DNA from: Prolixibacteraceae bacterium
Lineage (GTDB): Bacteria; Bacteroidota; Bacteroidia; Bacteroidales; Prolixibacteraceae
NCBI GenBank assembly: GCA_030602265.1
Contig: JAUWAB010000010.1
Span: 20,065 to 84,064, forward strand
Direction: 5' to 3'
DNA: 64,000 nt
A model generated the notes under the pieces. It did not search any database. It had not been told where the DNA came from and worked only from the letters and a program-made list of their open reading frames with translations. Within the stretch, counting starts at the first letter, position 1. Every line of letters starts with the position of its first letter. Positions 28,868-37,714 of this stretch are shown in pieces. A program made the translations under genes and the position numbers.

Positions 28868-29908
28868 TCATGATTTCACTGGTTTAATATTCCTGACAGA
28901 ATCCCTGACGATAAGTCTGGGAGACAGTTGAATGCCGATGGTGCTGTCGATGATATCGCCAGCCGTGACAGCTTCTAAAAGTATACTGACGGCCTTCCGG
29001 GCAATCTCCTCGCGGGGTTGTTCAATGGTGGTCATCGGACTACGGAGGTAAGCCGAGTAAGGCTGTTCGTCGAAGGTGACCAGCGAAATATCCTTGGGGA
29101 TGCTCAGTCCGGAATCCTGTAATGCCCTTAGCACACCCAGGGAGATCAGGTTACCCAGGGCAAAAATGGCGGTTGGCCGCTTTTTCAGCTTCAGCAGCCG
29201 GAGTGTCTCCAGGTATCCATTCTCCTCCCCGAAATCATGACCGCCAACCAGTTGATGCCTGATCCGGATCCTGAATTTCCTCAGGGCGGCCATATAGCCG
29301 GCAATACGGTCCTGACTGCTGGAGACCCCTTCAGGGCCATGAATACAAGCGATGCGCCGGTGGCCCGACTTAATCAGATGCTCAGTCGCCATATAGGCCC
29401 CCAGATAGTTATCGCATGTAATATAGGGGACCGGAGATCCGGGGAAATAGCGGTCGATGGCCACTACAGGAATTTTGCGGTTCCGGAAATGGCAGACATG
29501 GTCACAACTTAAACCAACCGGTGCTAAAATAATTCCATCAACCTTCCTTCCTGCTAATAACTCAAGCAGTTCCTTTTCGGATCCCGGATCATCCTGACTG
29601 TCGCACAGTATCAGCGAATAGCCCTGCTTTCGCAGTTCCATCTCAATGGTTTTGGCCACTGAGGCAAAAAAAGGATTGGAAATATCGGGAACGATCAGCC
29701 CGATGGTTTCGGTACGTTCAAGCTTCAGGCCACGGGCAATCCGGTTTACAGAATAACCAAATTCAGCGGCAGCACTGACAACACGCCGGCTGGTAGCTTC
29801 ACTGATCCGGTGTGCTGCAGCTTTTCCGTTCAACACCCTCGAAACAGTGGTAACCGACAGTCCCAGTCTGCCGGCAAGCTCCTTAATATTACTTACATTG
29901 CCTTCCAT
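28868..29908 (-). CDS. LacI-family transcriptional regulator
   Basis: A 346-residue repressor-type regulator: N-terminal helix-turn-helix (IKELAGRLGLSVTTVSRVLNGK), hinge helix (GYSVNRIARGLK), then a periplasmic-binding-protein-like sugar domain (TIGLIVPDISNPFFASVAK). The start is set at 29908 because a predicted promoter lies just upstream at 29920-29950; an earlier in-frame ATG at 29971 lies upstream of that promoter. Gene order suggests that it controls the ribose/nucleoside operon downstream and the divergent CBM9/FAD genes. The inducer may be ribose or a nucleoside-derived sugar; this is inferred from context only. Confidence 0.93.
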   Translation of the reverse strand: MEGNVSNIKELAGRLGLSVTTVSRVLNGKAAAHRISEATSRRVVSAAAEFGYSVNRIARGLKLERTETIGLIVPDISNPFFASVAKTIEMELRKQGYSLILCDSQDDPGSEKELLELLAGRKVDGIILAPVGLSCDHVCHFRNRKIPVVAIDRYFPGSPVPYITCDNYLGAYMATEHLIKSGHRRIACIHGPEGVSSSQDRIAGYMAALRKFRIRIRHQLVGGHDFGEENGYLETLRLLKLKKRPTAIFALGNLISLGVLRALQDSGLSIPKDISLVTFDEQPYSAYLRSPMTTIEQPREEIARKAVSILLEAVTAGDIIDSTIGIQLSPRLIVRDSVRNIKPVKS

Positions 29909-29919
29909 TTCAACCCATA

Positions 29920-29950
29920 CAAATATAAAACGATTTTCGAATGGCGCAAA
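29920..29950 (-). promoter_or_regulatory. lacI-type regulator promoter
   Basis: On the minus strand TTTG (plus 29947-29950) is followed after exactly 19 nt by TATATTTG (plus 29920-29927), a perfect Bacteroidota promoter match. Transcription would start near 29916, only about 8 nt before the ATG. The -33 TTTG is part of the operator palindrome. Confidence 0.7.
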
Positions 29951-29959
29951 CGTTTGTGC
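29944..29959. promoter_or_regulatory. LacI-type operator
   Basis: GCGCAAAC|GTTTGTGC is a 16-bp even palindrome with one mismatched pair and the central CG typical of LacI/GalR operators (AAACGTTT core). It covers the -33 element of the regulator promoter, so binding would repress the regulator itself. It lies about 40-55 nt upstream of the divergent promoter at 29999-30028. Confidence 0.7.
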
Positions 29960-29998
29960 AATTTTTTTCAATTTTACCGGAAATCACGGCCACAACTG

Positions 29999-30028
29999 TT
30001 TCCGGTTCCAAAACTTTGCCTACATTTA
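29999..30028 (+). promoter_or_regulatory. Possible promoter of the CBM9/FAD operon
   Basis: TTTC (29999-30002) and TACATTTA (30021-30028) are 18 nt apart; each differs from the TTTG/TAnnTTTG ideal by one base. RNA would start near 30032, about 19 nt before the ATG at 30051. Confidence 0.4.
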
Positions 30029-30050
30029 ACCACAAATCAATCTTTTTAAT

Positions 30051-30704
30051 ATGGAATCCAAATTTATCCAGGTTGTCCGGTTAAAAGAATCCGGAACCGT
30101 GCAAATAAAGGAAGGATCTGCAATCATTGATAAGCAGGCCATTAACCATCCGATATCAGTCGTCAACTGGAAATCATTCCCCTACTCTCCTGAAGTCAGT
30201 TTTCGTATTGCTCATACGGAATCCCATATCATCCTGAAGTTCAATGTAAGGGAGAAAGCAGTCAGGGCAGTCGAAACCAGAATAAACGGTGAGGTTTATA
30301 AAGACAGTTGTGTCGAATTTTTTGTTTCCATAGACGGCAAGCATTATTACAACTTTGAATTCAGCTGCATAGGAACACCTCATATCGCATATGGTGAAGG
30401 GCGCCACAACCGTCAGTATCTTCCTGAAGAGGTAATCAGGCAGATTAGGATAGAATCTTCACTCGGGGATAAACCTTTTGAAACTAAAACGGGAGATTTT
30501 GCCTGGGAGCTGACGGCTGTCATCCCGGTAAGCACCTTCATCCACCATCCGGGAATCCGGTTAAGCCAGTTGAAAGCTACCGCCAATTTTTACAAGTGTG
30601 GGGATGAACTTCCGGAGCCGCATTTTGTGACGTGGAATCCGGTAGGTACGGAGCAGCCGGATTATCACCGGCCGGAATTTTTCGGCAAACTGGAATTTGA
30701 ATAA
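30051..30704 (+). CDS. CBM9-like carbohydrate-binding protein
   Basis: A 217-residue single-domain protein resembling family 9 carbohydrate-binding modules. It has the typical pattern of a beta sandwich with ILKFNVREKAVRA, the segment VYKDSCVEFFVSIDGKHYYNFEFSC and the late NFYKCGDELPEPHFVTWNPV. No signal peptide is visible, so it may be cytoplasmic, as some Bacteroidota CBM9-like proteins are. It diverges from the LacI regulator and is 26 nt upstream of the FAD oxidoreductase gene, forming a two-gene unit. Ligand unknown. Confidence 0.82.
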   Translation: MESKFIQVVRLKESGTVQIKEGSAIIDKQAINHPISVVNWKSFPYSPEVSFRIAHTESHIILKFNVREKAVRAVETRINGEVYKDSCVEFFVSIDGKHYYNFEFSCIGTPHIAYGEGRHNRQYLPEEVIRQIRIESSLGDKPFETKTGDFAWELTAVIPVSTFIHHPGIRLSQLKATANFYKCGDELPEPHFVTWNPVGTEQPDYHRPEFFGKLEFE

Positions 30705-30730
30705 CCTTATCAGCCAACCAAAAACCAAAG

Positions 30731-33700
30731 ATGAGAAGACGGGAATTTATCAGGTCAGCGGCAGCCGGTACTGCCTTACTGACCACATCGGGTGTACTGA
30801 TCTTTAACTCCTCCCCTGCCACTGAGCCGGGCGAATACACTGCCGGACTGCAGTCGGCACGGTTGATCCCGGTAGCCTACGAGACAGACATTGCAGTGAT
30901 CGGGGGGACCACAGCAGCCATAGCCGCTGCAGTAACTGCCAGGGAACAAGGTGCTTCTGTATTCCTTGCCGCACCTGAACCATATCTGGGCGAAGACATT
31001 TGCGGAACTTACCAGCTGTGGGCTGATGCCCGGATTGCCGGAGAAACTGCATTAGGGGCAAAACTGTTTCCCGGTGAACTGCCAACTCCCATGCACATCA
31101 AGAAAACGCTGGATGAAGAGCTGATCGCGAACAAGGTCGACTTCCTTTATTCCAGTTACGTGACCGATATCATTACCGACAGCACCGGAAGACCTGCCGG
31201 AGTAGTTATAGCCAACCGGTCGGGACGCCAGGCTGTAAAAGCAAAGGTTATCATTGATGCAACCGCCCGGGGTCTCGCAGCCAGACTGGCAGGAAGCAAA
31301 TTCCGGGAATATCCCGTAGGCCAGCATCCGTTCAGCTTCATTGTAGTCGGTAATCAACCCAGGGAAATAAACGGTGCAACCGTGAAACGGATGCCTCAGA
31401 AGATTAAAGTCAGGGACCAGGAATACGAGGCCCTGGAATACACCCTGAACCTGTATATGAAAGACAGCTCCTGGAAGTCGTTCTGCCGGGCAGAAAATGA
31501 AGCGCGCGACCTTACCTGGGACCCCGGCCAGGTGGATGCTTCGGACCTGCTGTTTCAGGTTCCGCCGGATCCGGTCGTTGGCAAAACGCCATATGACCGG
31601 ATACAGAATCAGATCATACCTGAAGGCGCATTTCAGCCAGCTGACCACGATAATATTTTCCTGTTAAGCGGCATGGCCGATATCCACCGGGAAACCATGG
31701 CTTTACTGCTGCAACCCTGCGGACTGGTCCGGTTTGGTGAATCCATCGGAACCAGTACTGCTGAACTGGCCCGATCGATCCGCTTGTCGGATTTCCACTA
31801 TGTGAAGGGGGATCTGAGGTCTGACCTGATTTCAGGCGATACCGGGGAAATACTTGAAGGACTCCGGCCGTCGCTGAACCGGGGTTCTATAGGCGCTGAA
31901 AGCACCGCTCTGCCTGTTTTAGGCACCTACGATGTGGTGGTCATGGGAGGCGGTACCGCCGGTGCCCCGGCCGGGGTCGGCGCATCCCGGAACGGCGCTA
32001 AAACCCTGGTCCTGGAATACCTGCACGGCCTCGGAGGCATGGGTACCCTGGGCATGATCGGCCGTTACTGGGATGGCTACCGGGAAGGTTATACCCTGGA
32101 AGTGGATGCAGGCGTCCGGGCCATCGGGGGTGATCACCCAAGACAGAAAAAAAGACTGGACGAATGGGTATTCGACTGGAAAACGGAATATTTCAGGCGT
32201 GAAATACGAAACACCGGCGGTGAGATCTGGTTTGGCGTTCTGGGTATCGGGGCTTACGTATCGGACGGAACCGTGAAGGGAGTGGTTGTGGCCACACCGG
32301 CAGGCAAAGGTATTGTGCTTGCCCATACCGTTATCGACTCCACCGGAAGCGCCGATATCGCTATCGCCGCAGGTGCCGGGTATGAATATACCGATGGATT
32401 ATCGGTGGCCGTACAGGGCTCCGGTATGCCGTTTAAAAATCCCGACGATCATTATAACAATACCGACTGGACTTTCACCAACGACACGGATATGCTGGAC
32501 GTGTGGCGTACTTTTATAATAGCCAGGGATAAATTCGCCGAACACTACGATATCGGGAAACTCCCTCAGACCAGGGAAAGACGGCGCATGACCGGGGATT
32601 ATACCGTTTCCGTATTAGACATTTATAACAAAAGGACCTATCCGGATACTTTCTCGATACACGTCAGTTCATTCGATACCCACGGATTTACCGAAGATCC
32701 GTTTTTTTCCCTGCGATGGCCCGATGAAAGCACCAAACATATAACCGCGCTGGTGCCTTTCAGGGCACTGCTGCCAAAGGGCCTGGAGGGAATAGCCTTA
32801 ACCGGGCTGGGTGCCAGTGCCCACCGGGATGCCATGCCGGTCATACGCATGCAACCCTGCCTCCAGAACCAGGGATACTCCATGGGCTGGGCTGCAGCCA
32901 TCGCTGCAGAAAACAAACAGCTGATCCGCCAAATCAACCTGAAAGAACTTCAGAAGAAACTGGTCGGAATAAAAAACCTGCCGGAAGGTGCCTGCGATTA
33001 TACAGATAACTATCCACCATCCATACTGCAAATCCAGGAAGCAGCCAAAAATGTGGTCAATGATCTCGAAGGCCTTGAAATTCTTCTGTGGGATACCGAA
33101 CGTTCGATACCCGTTATGGAGGACTTCTTTTACATGAGTCGCAATGAGGAACATAAACTCGTGTACGCCAGAATCCTGGGCATGATCTTCAACCCTGCCG
33201 GATGGGAAGTCCTGAAGAATGCAGTGGACCAATATGACGAATGGGACGAGGGATGGAATTTCACCGGGATGGGACAGTTCGGCAGGAGCCTGAGTTACCT
33301 CGACAGTCTGATCATCGCCCTGGGCAGGACGAAAAAAAGCGAAGCCATTCCTTCAATCGTCCGGATGGCCAAAAAACTTACTCCGGAGAGTGAGTTCTCT
33401 CATTTCCACGCCGTAGCTATTGCACTGGAAACCATTGGAAACCAAAGCGGTTCAGAAGCTTTGTACCAGCTGCTCCGGTTGCCGGGTATTACCGGTCATG
33501 CCATGACCGATATCGAAACCGCCCGGAAACTTACGCCCAAAAGTCATGTGGATACTTCCACCAGGAACAATTCACTCCGGGAACTGATCCTTGGCCGGGC
33601 ATTGTTCCGGACCGGCGACAAAAACGGCCTGGGTAAAGAGATCCTTGATACCTATTCCAAGGACTTACGCGGCCATTATTACCGGCATGCCAGCGGAGTG

Positions 33701-33745
33701 CTTAGGCTCTATTCAGCTCCGGCCGTTCCTGAAATTGAGTTATAG
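30731..33745 (+). CDS. Tandem FAD-dependent oxidoreductase, Tat-exported
   Basis: A 1004-residue exported flavoprotein. The N-terminus MRRREFIRSAAAGTALLTT is a twin-arginine signal, so it folds before export. Two FAD_oxidored-type Rossmann units are present: one near residue 55 (DIAVIGGTTAAIAAAV, degenerate glycines) and a canonical one near 400 (DVVVMGGGTAGAPAGVGASR), followed by LGGMGTLGMIGRYWDGYREG. From about 760 the chain is helical and HEAT-like (EGLEILLWDTERSIPVMEDF onward). Substrate unknown. The module layout resembles large oxidoreductases of polysaccharide or sugar loci. It may oxidise a sugar or nucleoside handled by the neighbouring operon; that link is inference. Confidence 0.88.
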   Translation: MRRREFIRSAAAGTALLTTSGVLIFNSSPATEPGEYTAGLQSARLIPVAYETDIAVIGGTTAAIAAAVTAREQGASVFLAAPEPYLGEDICGTYQLWADARIAGETALGAKLFPGELPTPMHIKKTLDEELIANKVDFLYSSYVTDIITDSTGRPAGVVIANRSGRQAVKAKVIIDATARGLAARLAGSKFREYPVGQHPFSFIVVGNQPREINGATVKRMPQKIKVRDQEYEALEYTLNLYMKDSSWKSFCRAENEARDLTWDPGQVDASDLLFQVPPDPVVGKTPYDRIQNQIIPEGAFQPADHDNIFLLSGMADIHRETMALLLQPCGLVRFGESIGTSTAELARSIRLSDFHYVKGDLRSDLISGDTGEILEGLRPSLNRGSIGAESTALPVLGTYDVVVMGGGTAGAPAGVGASRNGAKTLVLEYLHGLGGMGTLGMIGRYWDGYREGYTLEVDAGVRAIGGDHPRQKKRLDEWVFDWKTEYFRREIRNTGGEIWFGVLGIGAYVSDGTVKGVVVATPAGKGIVLAHTVIDSTGSADIAIAAGAGYEYTDGLSVAVQGSGMPFKNPDDHYNNTDWTFTNDTDMLDVWRTFIIARDKFAEHYDIGKLPQTRERRRMTGDYTVSVLDIYNKRTYPDTFSIHVSSFDTHGFTEDPFFSLRWPDESTKHITALVPFRALLPKGLEGIALTGLGASAHRDAMPVIRMQPCLQNQGYSMGWAAAIAAENKQLIRQINLKELQKKLVGIKNLPEGACDYTDNYPPSILQIQEAAKNVVNDLEGLEILLWDTERSIPVMEDFFYMSRNEEHKLVYARILGMIFNPAGWEVLKNAVDQYDEWDEGWNFTGMGQFGRSLSYLDSLIIALGRTKKSEAIPSIVRMAKKLTPESEFSHFHAVAIALETIGNQSGSEALYQLLRLPGITGHAMTDIETARKLTPKSHVDTSTRNNSLRELILGRALFRTGDKNGLGKEILDTYSKDLRGHYYRHASGVLRLYSAPAVPEIEL

Positions 33746-33776
33746 TAACCATAGATTCATCCTAAAAGTATACCAC

Positions 33777-34901
33777 ATGCCTGTCGAAATCAGGGAAATC
33801 TCTAACCGGTCAGATTTAAGGGAATTTATTTATCTCCCGGAAAAACTACATAAAGACCACAAAAACTGGGTACCACCTGTTTACCTGGATGAATTTGAAT
33901 ATTTTGATCCGGACAGAAATCCGAATTTCGCACATTGCGACACCATAAGACTGCTCGCATATGACGGAGGAAAGCCGGTTGGCAGGATCATGGGGATCAT
34001 TCACCATGAATACAACCGTGTCCAAAACGAGCAGCATGCAAGGTTTTCATGGGTTGAAACACCTAATGACCAGGAGGTTTTCAATGCCCTGATGACCGCT
34101 GTGGAAGACTGGGCAAGATCCAGGGGCATGACCCATATCGTCGGGCCTCTGGCCTTTTCAGATAAAGATCCCCAGGGATTTCTGGTGGAGGGATTCGAAC
34201 AGCCGGTAACCATTGCTACTACCTGTAATTTTCCTTATATGATTAACCTGACGGAGAATTGCGGTTTTTCTCCAAAACTGGACCTGGTCGTCTACCAGAT
34301 TCCTGTTCCGGAGAAATTACCACCCTTCGCTGCCAAAGTGCTGGAAAGGTTTTCCAGACGGAATGGGGAACTGAAAGTCCTGGAATTTACCTCACGCCGG
34401 AAAGTAAAACCATATATTCGACCAGTACTTCAGCTGGTTAATGAAACATTCACCGGCATTTACGGATTTTTTCCTTTCACGGAAAAGGAGATGGACAATA
34501 TGGCCAACCGGTACCTCTACCTAATTGACCCAAGGTATATCAAGATTATTGTGAATGCCGCCGGCGAAGTAGTGGCCTTCATACTTGGCATGGACGACCT
34601 CAGCGAAGGCTTCCGGAAGGCAAAAGGGCGGTTGTTCCCGTTCGGACTGATCCACCTGCTGATTGCTGCCAAAAAAAGCCGTCAGCTGAACCTGTTGTTA
34701 GGTGCCATCAGGCCTGATTACCAGGGGCGGGGACTGGATATGCTGATGGGGTCCAGGCTCCTGGAATCGGCTAAAAAAGCGGGGAAAACCGTAATGGACT
34801 CCCATCTCGAACTGGAAACCAACCTTAAAGTCAGGGCTGAAATGGAACGAATGGGTGGCAAGGTGTACAAACGATACAGGATCTGGGAAAAAGAACTGTA
34901 G
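33777..34901 (+). CDS. GNAT-like acyltransferase of unknown substrate
   Basis: A 374-residue cytoplasmic protein. The start is placed at the ATG at 33777, 31 nt after the FAD gene, because the upstream reading frame overlaps the FAD gene and looks non-coding. The C-terminal half has the acetyl-CoA-binding pattern of GNAT proteins (LLGAIRPDYQGRGLDMLMGSRL), and the N-terminal half contains VGRIMGIIHHEYN and THIVGPLAFSDKDPQGFLVEGF. Similar two-GNAT-domain proteins are common in Bacteroidota and have no assigned substrate. It is followed 3 nt later by the converging corA. Confidence 0.82.
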   Translation: MPVEIREISNRSDLREFIYLPEKLHKDHKNWVPPVYLDEFEYFDPDRNPNFAHCDTIRLLAYDGGKPVGRIMGIIHHEYNRVQNEQHARFSWVETPNDQEVFNALMTAVEDWARSRGMTHIVGPLAFSDKDPQGFLVEGFEQPVTIATTCNFPYMINLTENCGFSPKLDLVVYQIPVPEKLPPFAAKVLERFSRRNGELKVLEFTSRRKVKPYIRPVLQLVNETFTGIYGFFPFTEKEMDNMANRYLYLIDPRYIKIIVNAAGEVVAFILGMDDLSEGFRKAKGRLFPFGLIHLLIAAKKSRQLNLLLGAIRPDYQGRGLDMLMGSRLLESAKKAGKTVMDSHLELETNLKVRAEMERMGGKVYKRYRIWEKEL

Positions 34902-34904
34902 TAG

Positions 34905-35978
34905 CTACAACCACCGGTTTTTCCTGAAAAAGTATAACATGACGAGCGCCACCATGATCATTACCAGCCAGATGGCCGGATAGCCAAATTTCCAGGTAAG
35001 TTCAGGCATATGGGCAAAATTCATCCCATATACTCCAGCAATAAAGGTCAACGGAATAAAAATGGTGGCAACAATGGTCAGTGTTTTCATCACCTGATTC
35101 ATTCGCTGGTTTTGTATGGAGAAAAACAGATTGGTACTGCTCTCCAGCGATGCGGCAATAAAATCACAATTATCGAGTAAAGTCAGGCTAAGGTCCTTGA
35201 TCTCATCAAAATACTTTTTATGCCTGTTTTCAACAAAATGAAGCCCTTCGCGTCCGGCAACTATGGAAAAATCCTTAATGGGCTGGATTGCCTTGCGGAT
35301 GATATGGACTATTTTTTTTGTTTTCTCAATCTCAAACAATAAAGCAGTGGACAAACTCTTTTCCGGATTCTGCATCCCTAACATTTCCGATTCCTTATCA
35401 AGCAACTGCAGCGTCCTGAAATAATTATCCAGAATGGATTCCAGCATGGTAAAGAGCAGATAATCAGGTCCCCGTTGTCTTAAAATCCCCTTATTCTCCC
35501 GCAACCGTACACGCAAGTGACCAAAATGGTCTGACCTCTTCTCCTGAAAGGACACAAGATAATTCTTTCCAAATACAAAACTGATCTGTTCTGTACTCAT
35601 ATCCTTACTTGCCGGTACCGTTGATTTAATGGTAACAAACGAAAATTCCTCAAACTCCTGGAATTTGGGCCTTTGGTTGACATCCAGTATATCCTGGATA
35701 ACCAGATGGTGTATGTTGAGTTTTTGACAAATTTTGACAATCGTTTCCGAATCTGAAAGTCCGTAAATATTGAGCCAGTAATACTTGTCCCGATCATCAA
35801 AATATCCGACCTCATCAGCCTTCACAGATTCAAATTCTGAGAAATTATCTTTATTATATACAAATAACTGTATATCAACACCTTCATCCGACTGACTTCC
35901 GGTAAATACAAAACTGTTCGGATCAGTCTTTTTCCGGTTGAGTAGTTTAAATGCACCTGCCGGCTTAAAATATTCCAT
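34905..35978 (-). CDS. corA: CorA-type magnesium/cobalt transporter
   Basis: Pentameric inner membrane channel for Mg2+ (and Co2+/Ni2+). The 357-residue chain has a long cytoplasmic alpha/beta and helical N-terminal domain. Two C-terminal transmembrane helices follow, the first ending in the signature GVYGMN (about residues 315-320) and the loop FAHMPEL, then WLVMIMVALVMLYFF. The C-terminus is basic (RKNRWL), as expected for the cytoplasmic gating ring. It stands alone on its strand. Confidence 0.95.
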   Translation of the reverse strand: MEYFKPAGAFKLLNRKKTDPNSFVFTGSQSDEGVDIQLFVYNKDNFSEFESVKADEVGYFDDRDKYYWLNIYGLSDSETIVKICQKLNIHHLVIQDILDVNQRPKFQEFEEFSFVTIKSTVPASKDMSTEQISFVFGKNYLVSFQEKRSDHFGHLRVRLRENKGILRQRGPDYLLFTMLESILDNYFRTLQLLDKESEMLGMQNPEKSLSTALLFEIEKTKKIVHIIRKAIQPIKDFSIVAGREGLHFVENRHKKYFDEIKDLSLTLLDNCDFIAASLESSTNLFFSIQNQRMNQVMKTLTIVATIFIPLTFIAGVYGMNFAHMPELTWKFGYPAIWLVMIMVALVMLYFFRKNRWL

Positions 35979-36075
35979 ATACCAGGTTATTATGGATTTT
36001 CAATTCAAATATACCAGAATATCTCCGGATGATAGTAATGACTGTTCAGATAAATAGCTCGGCAAACCATTCGGT

Positions 36076-36675
36076 TCACCGGAATATTTTATCTATGGCG
36101 ATTACCGGCATATTATCCAGGTCGCTGAATGCATTGATCAGTCCGGCACAATGGTAATCCCGGTAATTTTCCAGGGTAATCCTGCGGATGGAGATTTCAC
36201 CTGAACCGAGCAATTTTGCCCTTTGGGTACCGGGAAGCAAAGGTGTATCCGGAGTATACCAGGCCTGTCCTTTCCTGAAAACCAGGTTGGAGGCAAAGCT
36301 GTCGGTCAGGCACCCATTCTGTACAATAATGATATCATCGCAATCCCCCCTTTGTGCAAAAAGTTTTTCCAGCTGGTCGCGCTGTGCAAATTTCAGGTGG
36401 TAATCGATGGTATCCGCTTCCACCAGTTTCAGGCTCTCGATTTTGCGGTAATGGTAAGGGATAAATTCCACAGAGTGAATCATTTCGCCATAGATGACCC
36501 GGCAGCGGTAAAGACCCAGCCGGCATTCTTCAGGAACCTGCACTAAGTTCTCGAGGTTTTCAGCCATTTCAATGCCGAAAAGCTCCTTGCGGGAAGCATT
36601 AAACCGCCGGCTGTGCCATCCGGCGTTTACCAGCCGCCCTTCTTTAACCTGTATGGTTTCAAGCAACCGGCACAT
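36076..36675 (-). CDS. pabC: Aminodeoxychorismate lyase-like class IV aminotransferase
   Basis: A 199-residue PLP enzyme of fold type IV. Given its partner it should cleave 4-amino-4-deoxychorismate to p-aminobenzoate for folate synthesis. The PLP region has IIIVQNGCLTDSFASNLVF, the equivalent of the family's G-x-x-x-E-x-x-x-x-N motif with Asp in place of Glu, and LLPGTQRAKLL. It is shorter than E. coli PabC (269), which is usual for the Bacteroidota form. Its start overlaps the end of pabB by 17 nt, so translation is coupled. Confidence 0.86.
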   Translation of the reverse strand: MCRLLETIQVKEGRLVNAGWHSRRFNASRKELFGIEMAENLENLVQVPEECRLGLYRCRVIYGEMIHSVEFIPYHYRKIESLKLVEADTIDYHLKFAQRDQLEKLFAQRGDCDDIIIVQNGCLTDSFASNLVFRKGQAWYTPDTPLLPGTQRAKLLGSGEISIRRITLENYRDYHCAGLINAFSDLDNMPVIAIDKIFR

Positions 36676-37639
36676 ACACCTTCTTTATCATTTCGTCATA
36701 TTCACTCCGGGCATCGCTCTGAAAAGTGATCCCTCCCCCACTTTTGAACACCAGTCCGTTACCGGTATCCTCAACAAACCGGATCATAACGGCACTGTCG
36801 ACTGTTTTGCCGTCGAAAATCCCGAAAACTCCGGTATACCATCCCCGGTCATAATTTTCAGCCTTCCGGATGATCTCCACCGTTTTGGGTTTTGGGGCGC
36901 CAGTGACGGAGCCGGCAGGCAGCAACTCCCTGAAAATATCGCCCAACCTGCCTTTCCATCCATCCTTCAACTTACCGGTAATGGCCGAGCTGACCTGGAT
37001 CAGGTCCCGGCGATTGGTGTGCAGTCGCTCCGTATACCGGAAGCGTTCAACAGTTACCTCGTCAGCCACCCGGCTCAGATCATTCCTGATCAGGTCGACA
37101 ATGGTATGGTGTTCCGCAATTTCCTTACTGTCTTCCAACAATAGCGTCTCTGCATCCGGATCAGTTGCATCGGCCGTGCCCTTCATCGGATGTGAGGAGA
37201 TTACACCATCCTCGCTGATCGTGATGAAAGTTTCCGGAGAGAAACAGGTAAATACCCCTGGTAAATGGATTTTATATCTGGCTTTACTTATATGGAACAG
37301 TTCCTTCAGGGAAAGATTGGCATTGATCCGGGTCGGCTGGGTATAGTTCAAAAGAAAAGTATCTCCACGCAGGATGTGGTCCATGACCACGCGGAATCCT
37401 TTCGTGTACAATTCCGGAGAAACCGGTTGGATATCCCATACGGTTAATGGTTTGGCATAGTCGGATTCCGGCATATTTCCGTTCCGGGAAGTTTTGTACC
37501 AGATGCTGCATTCCGGCTGGCCAACAGGTTCAATGATACCCTTTTCAGCAAATGCATCAGTAAGGAAAACAAATGGCTGACCACTGCGTCCCAATTCATT
37601 CATTTCGGTAAATAACCTGCCGGCATCGAGTATCTTCAT
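36659..37639 (-). CDS. pabB: Aminodeoxychorismate synthase component I
   Basis: Chorismate-binding enzyme that makes 4-amino-4-deoxychorismate, first step of p-aminobenzoate synthesis. The 326-residue protein carries the conserved core SSHPMKGTADA with the catalytic Lys, EDSKEIAEHHTIVDLIRNDLS, GAPKPKTVEII and the C-terminal GGGITFQSDARSEYDEM with the metal-ligand Glu. It lacks the long N-terminal domain of anthranilate synthase, which with the downstream pabC favours PabB. The ATG at 37639 lies almost at the predicted transcript start. Confidence 0.92.
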   Translation of the reverse strand: MKILDAGRLFTEMNELGRSGQPFVFLTDAFAEKGIIEPVGQPECSIWYKTSRNGNMPESDYAKPLTVWDIQPVSPELYTKGFRVVMDHILRGDTFLLNYTQPTRINANLSLKELFHISKARYKIHLPGVFTCFSPETFITISEDGVISSHPMKGTADATDPDAETLLLEDSKEIAEHHTIVDLIRNDLSRVADEVTVERFRYTERLHTNRRDLIQVSSAITGKLKDGWKGRLGDIFRELLPAGSVTGAPKPKTVEIIRKAENYDRGWYTGVFGIFDGKTVDSAVMIRFVEDTGNGLVFKSGGGITFQSDARSEYDEMIKKVYVPVA

Positions 37640-37643
37640 ACTG

Positions 37644-37651
37644 CAAAAGTA
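37644..37651 (-). promoter_or_regulatory. Predicted -7 element of pabB
   Basis: On the minus strand this reads TACTTTTG, an exact TAnnTTTG. The implied +1 near 37640 is one base before the ATG at 37639, so the mRNA would be leaderless unless translation begins at the next ATG (37603). The -33 region is poor. Confidence 0.45.
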
Positions 37652-37714
37652 ATATCCTGCAGTAATATTGAATAATGTTTCAGGAGGAGAGATAAAATTC
37701 AGGAGAGAAAAGCC

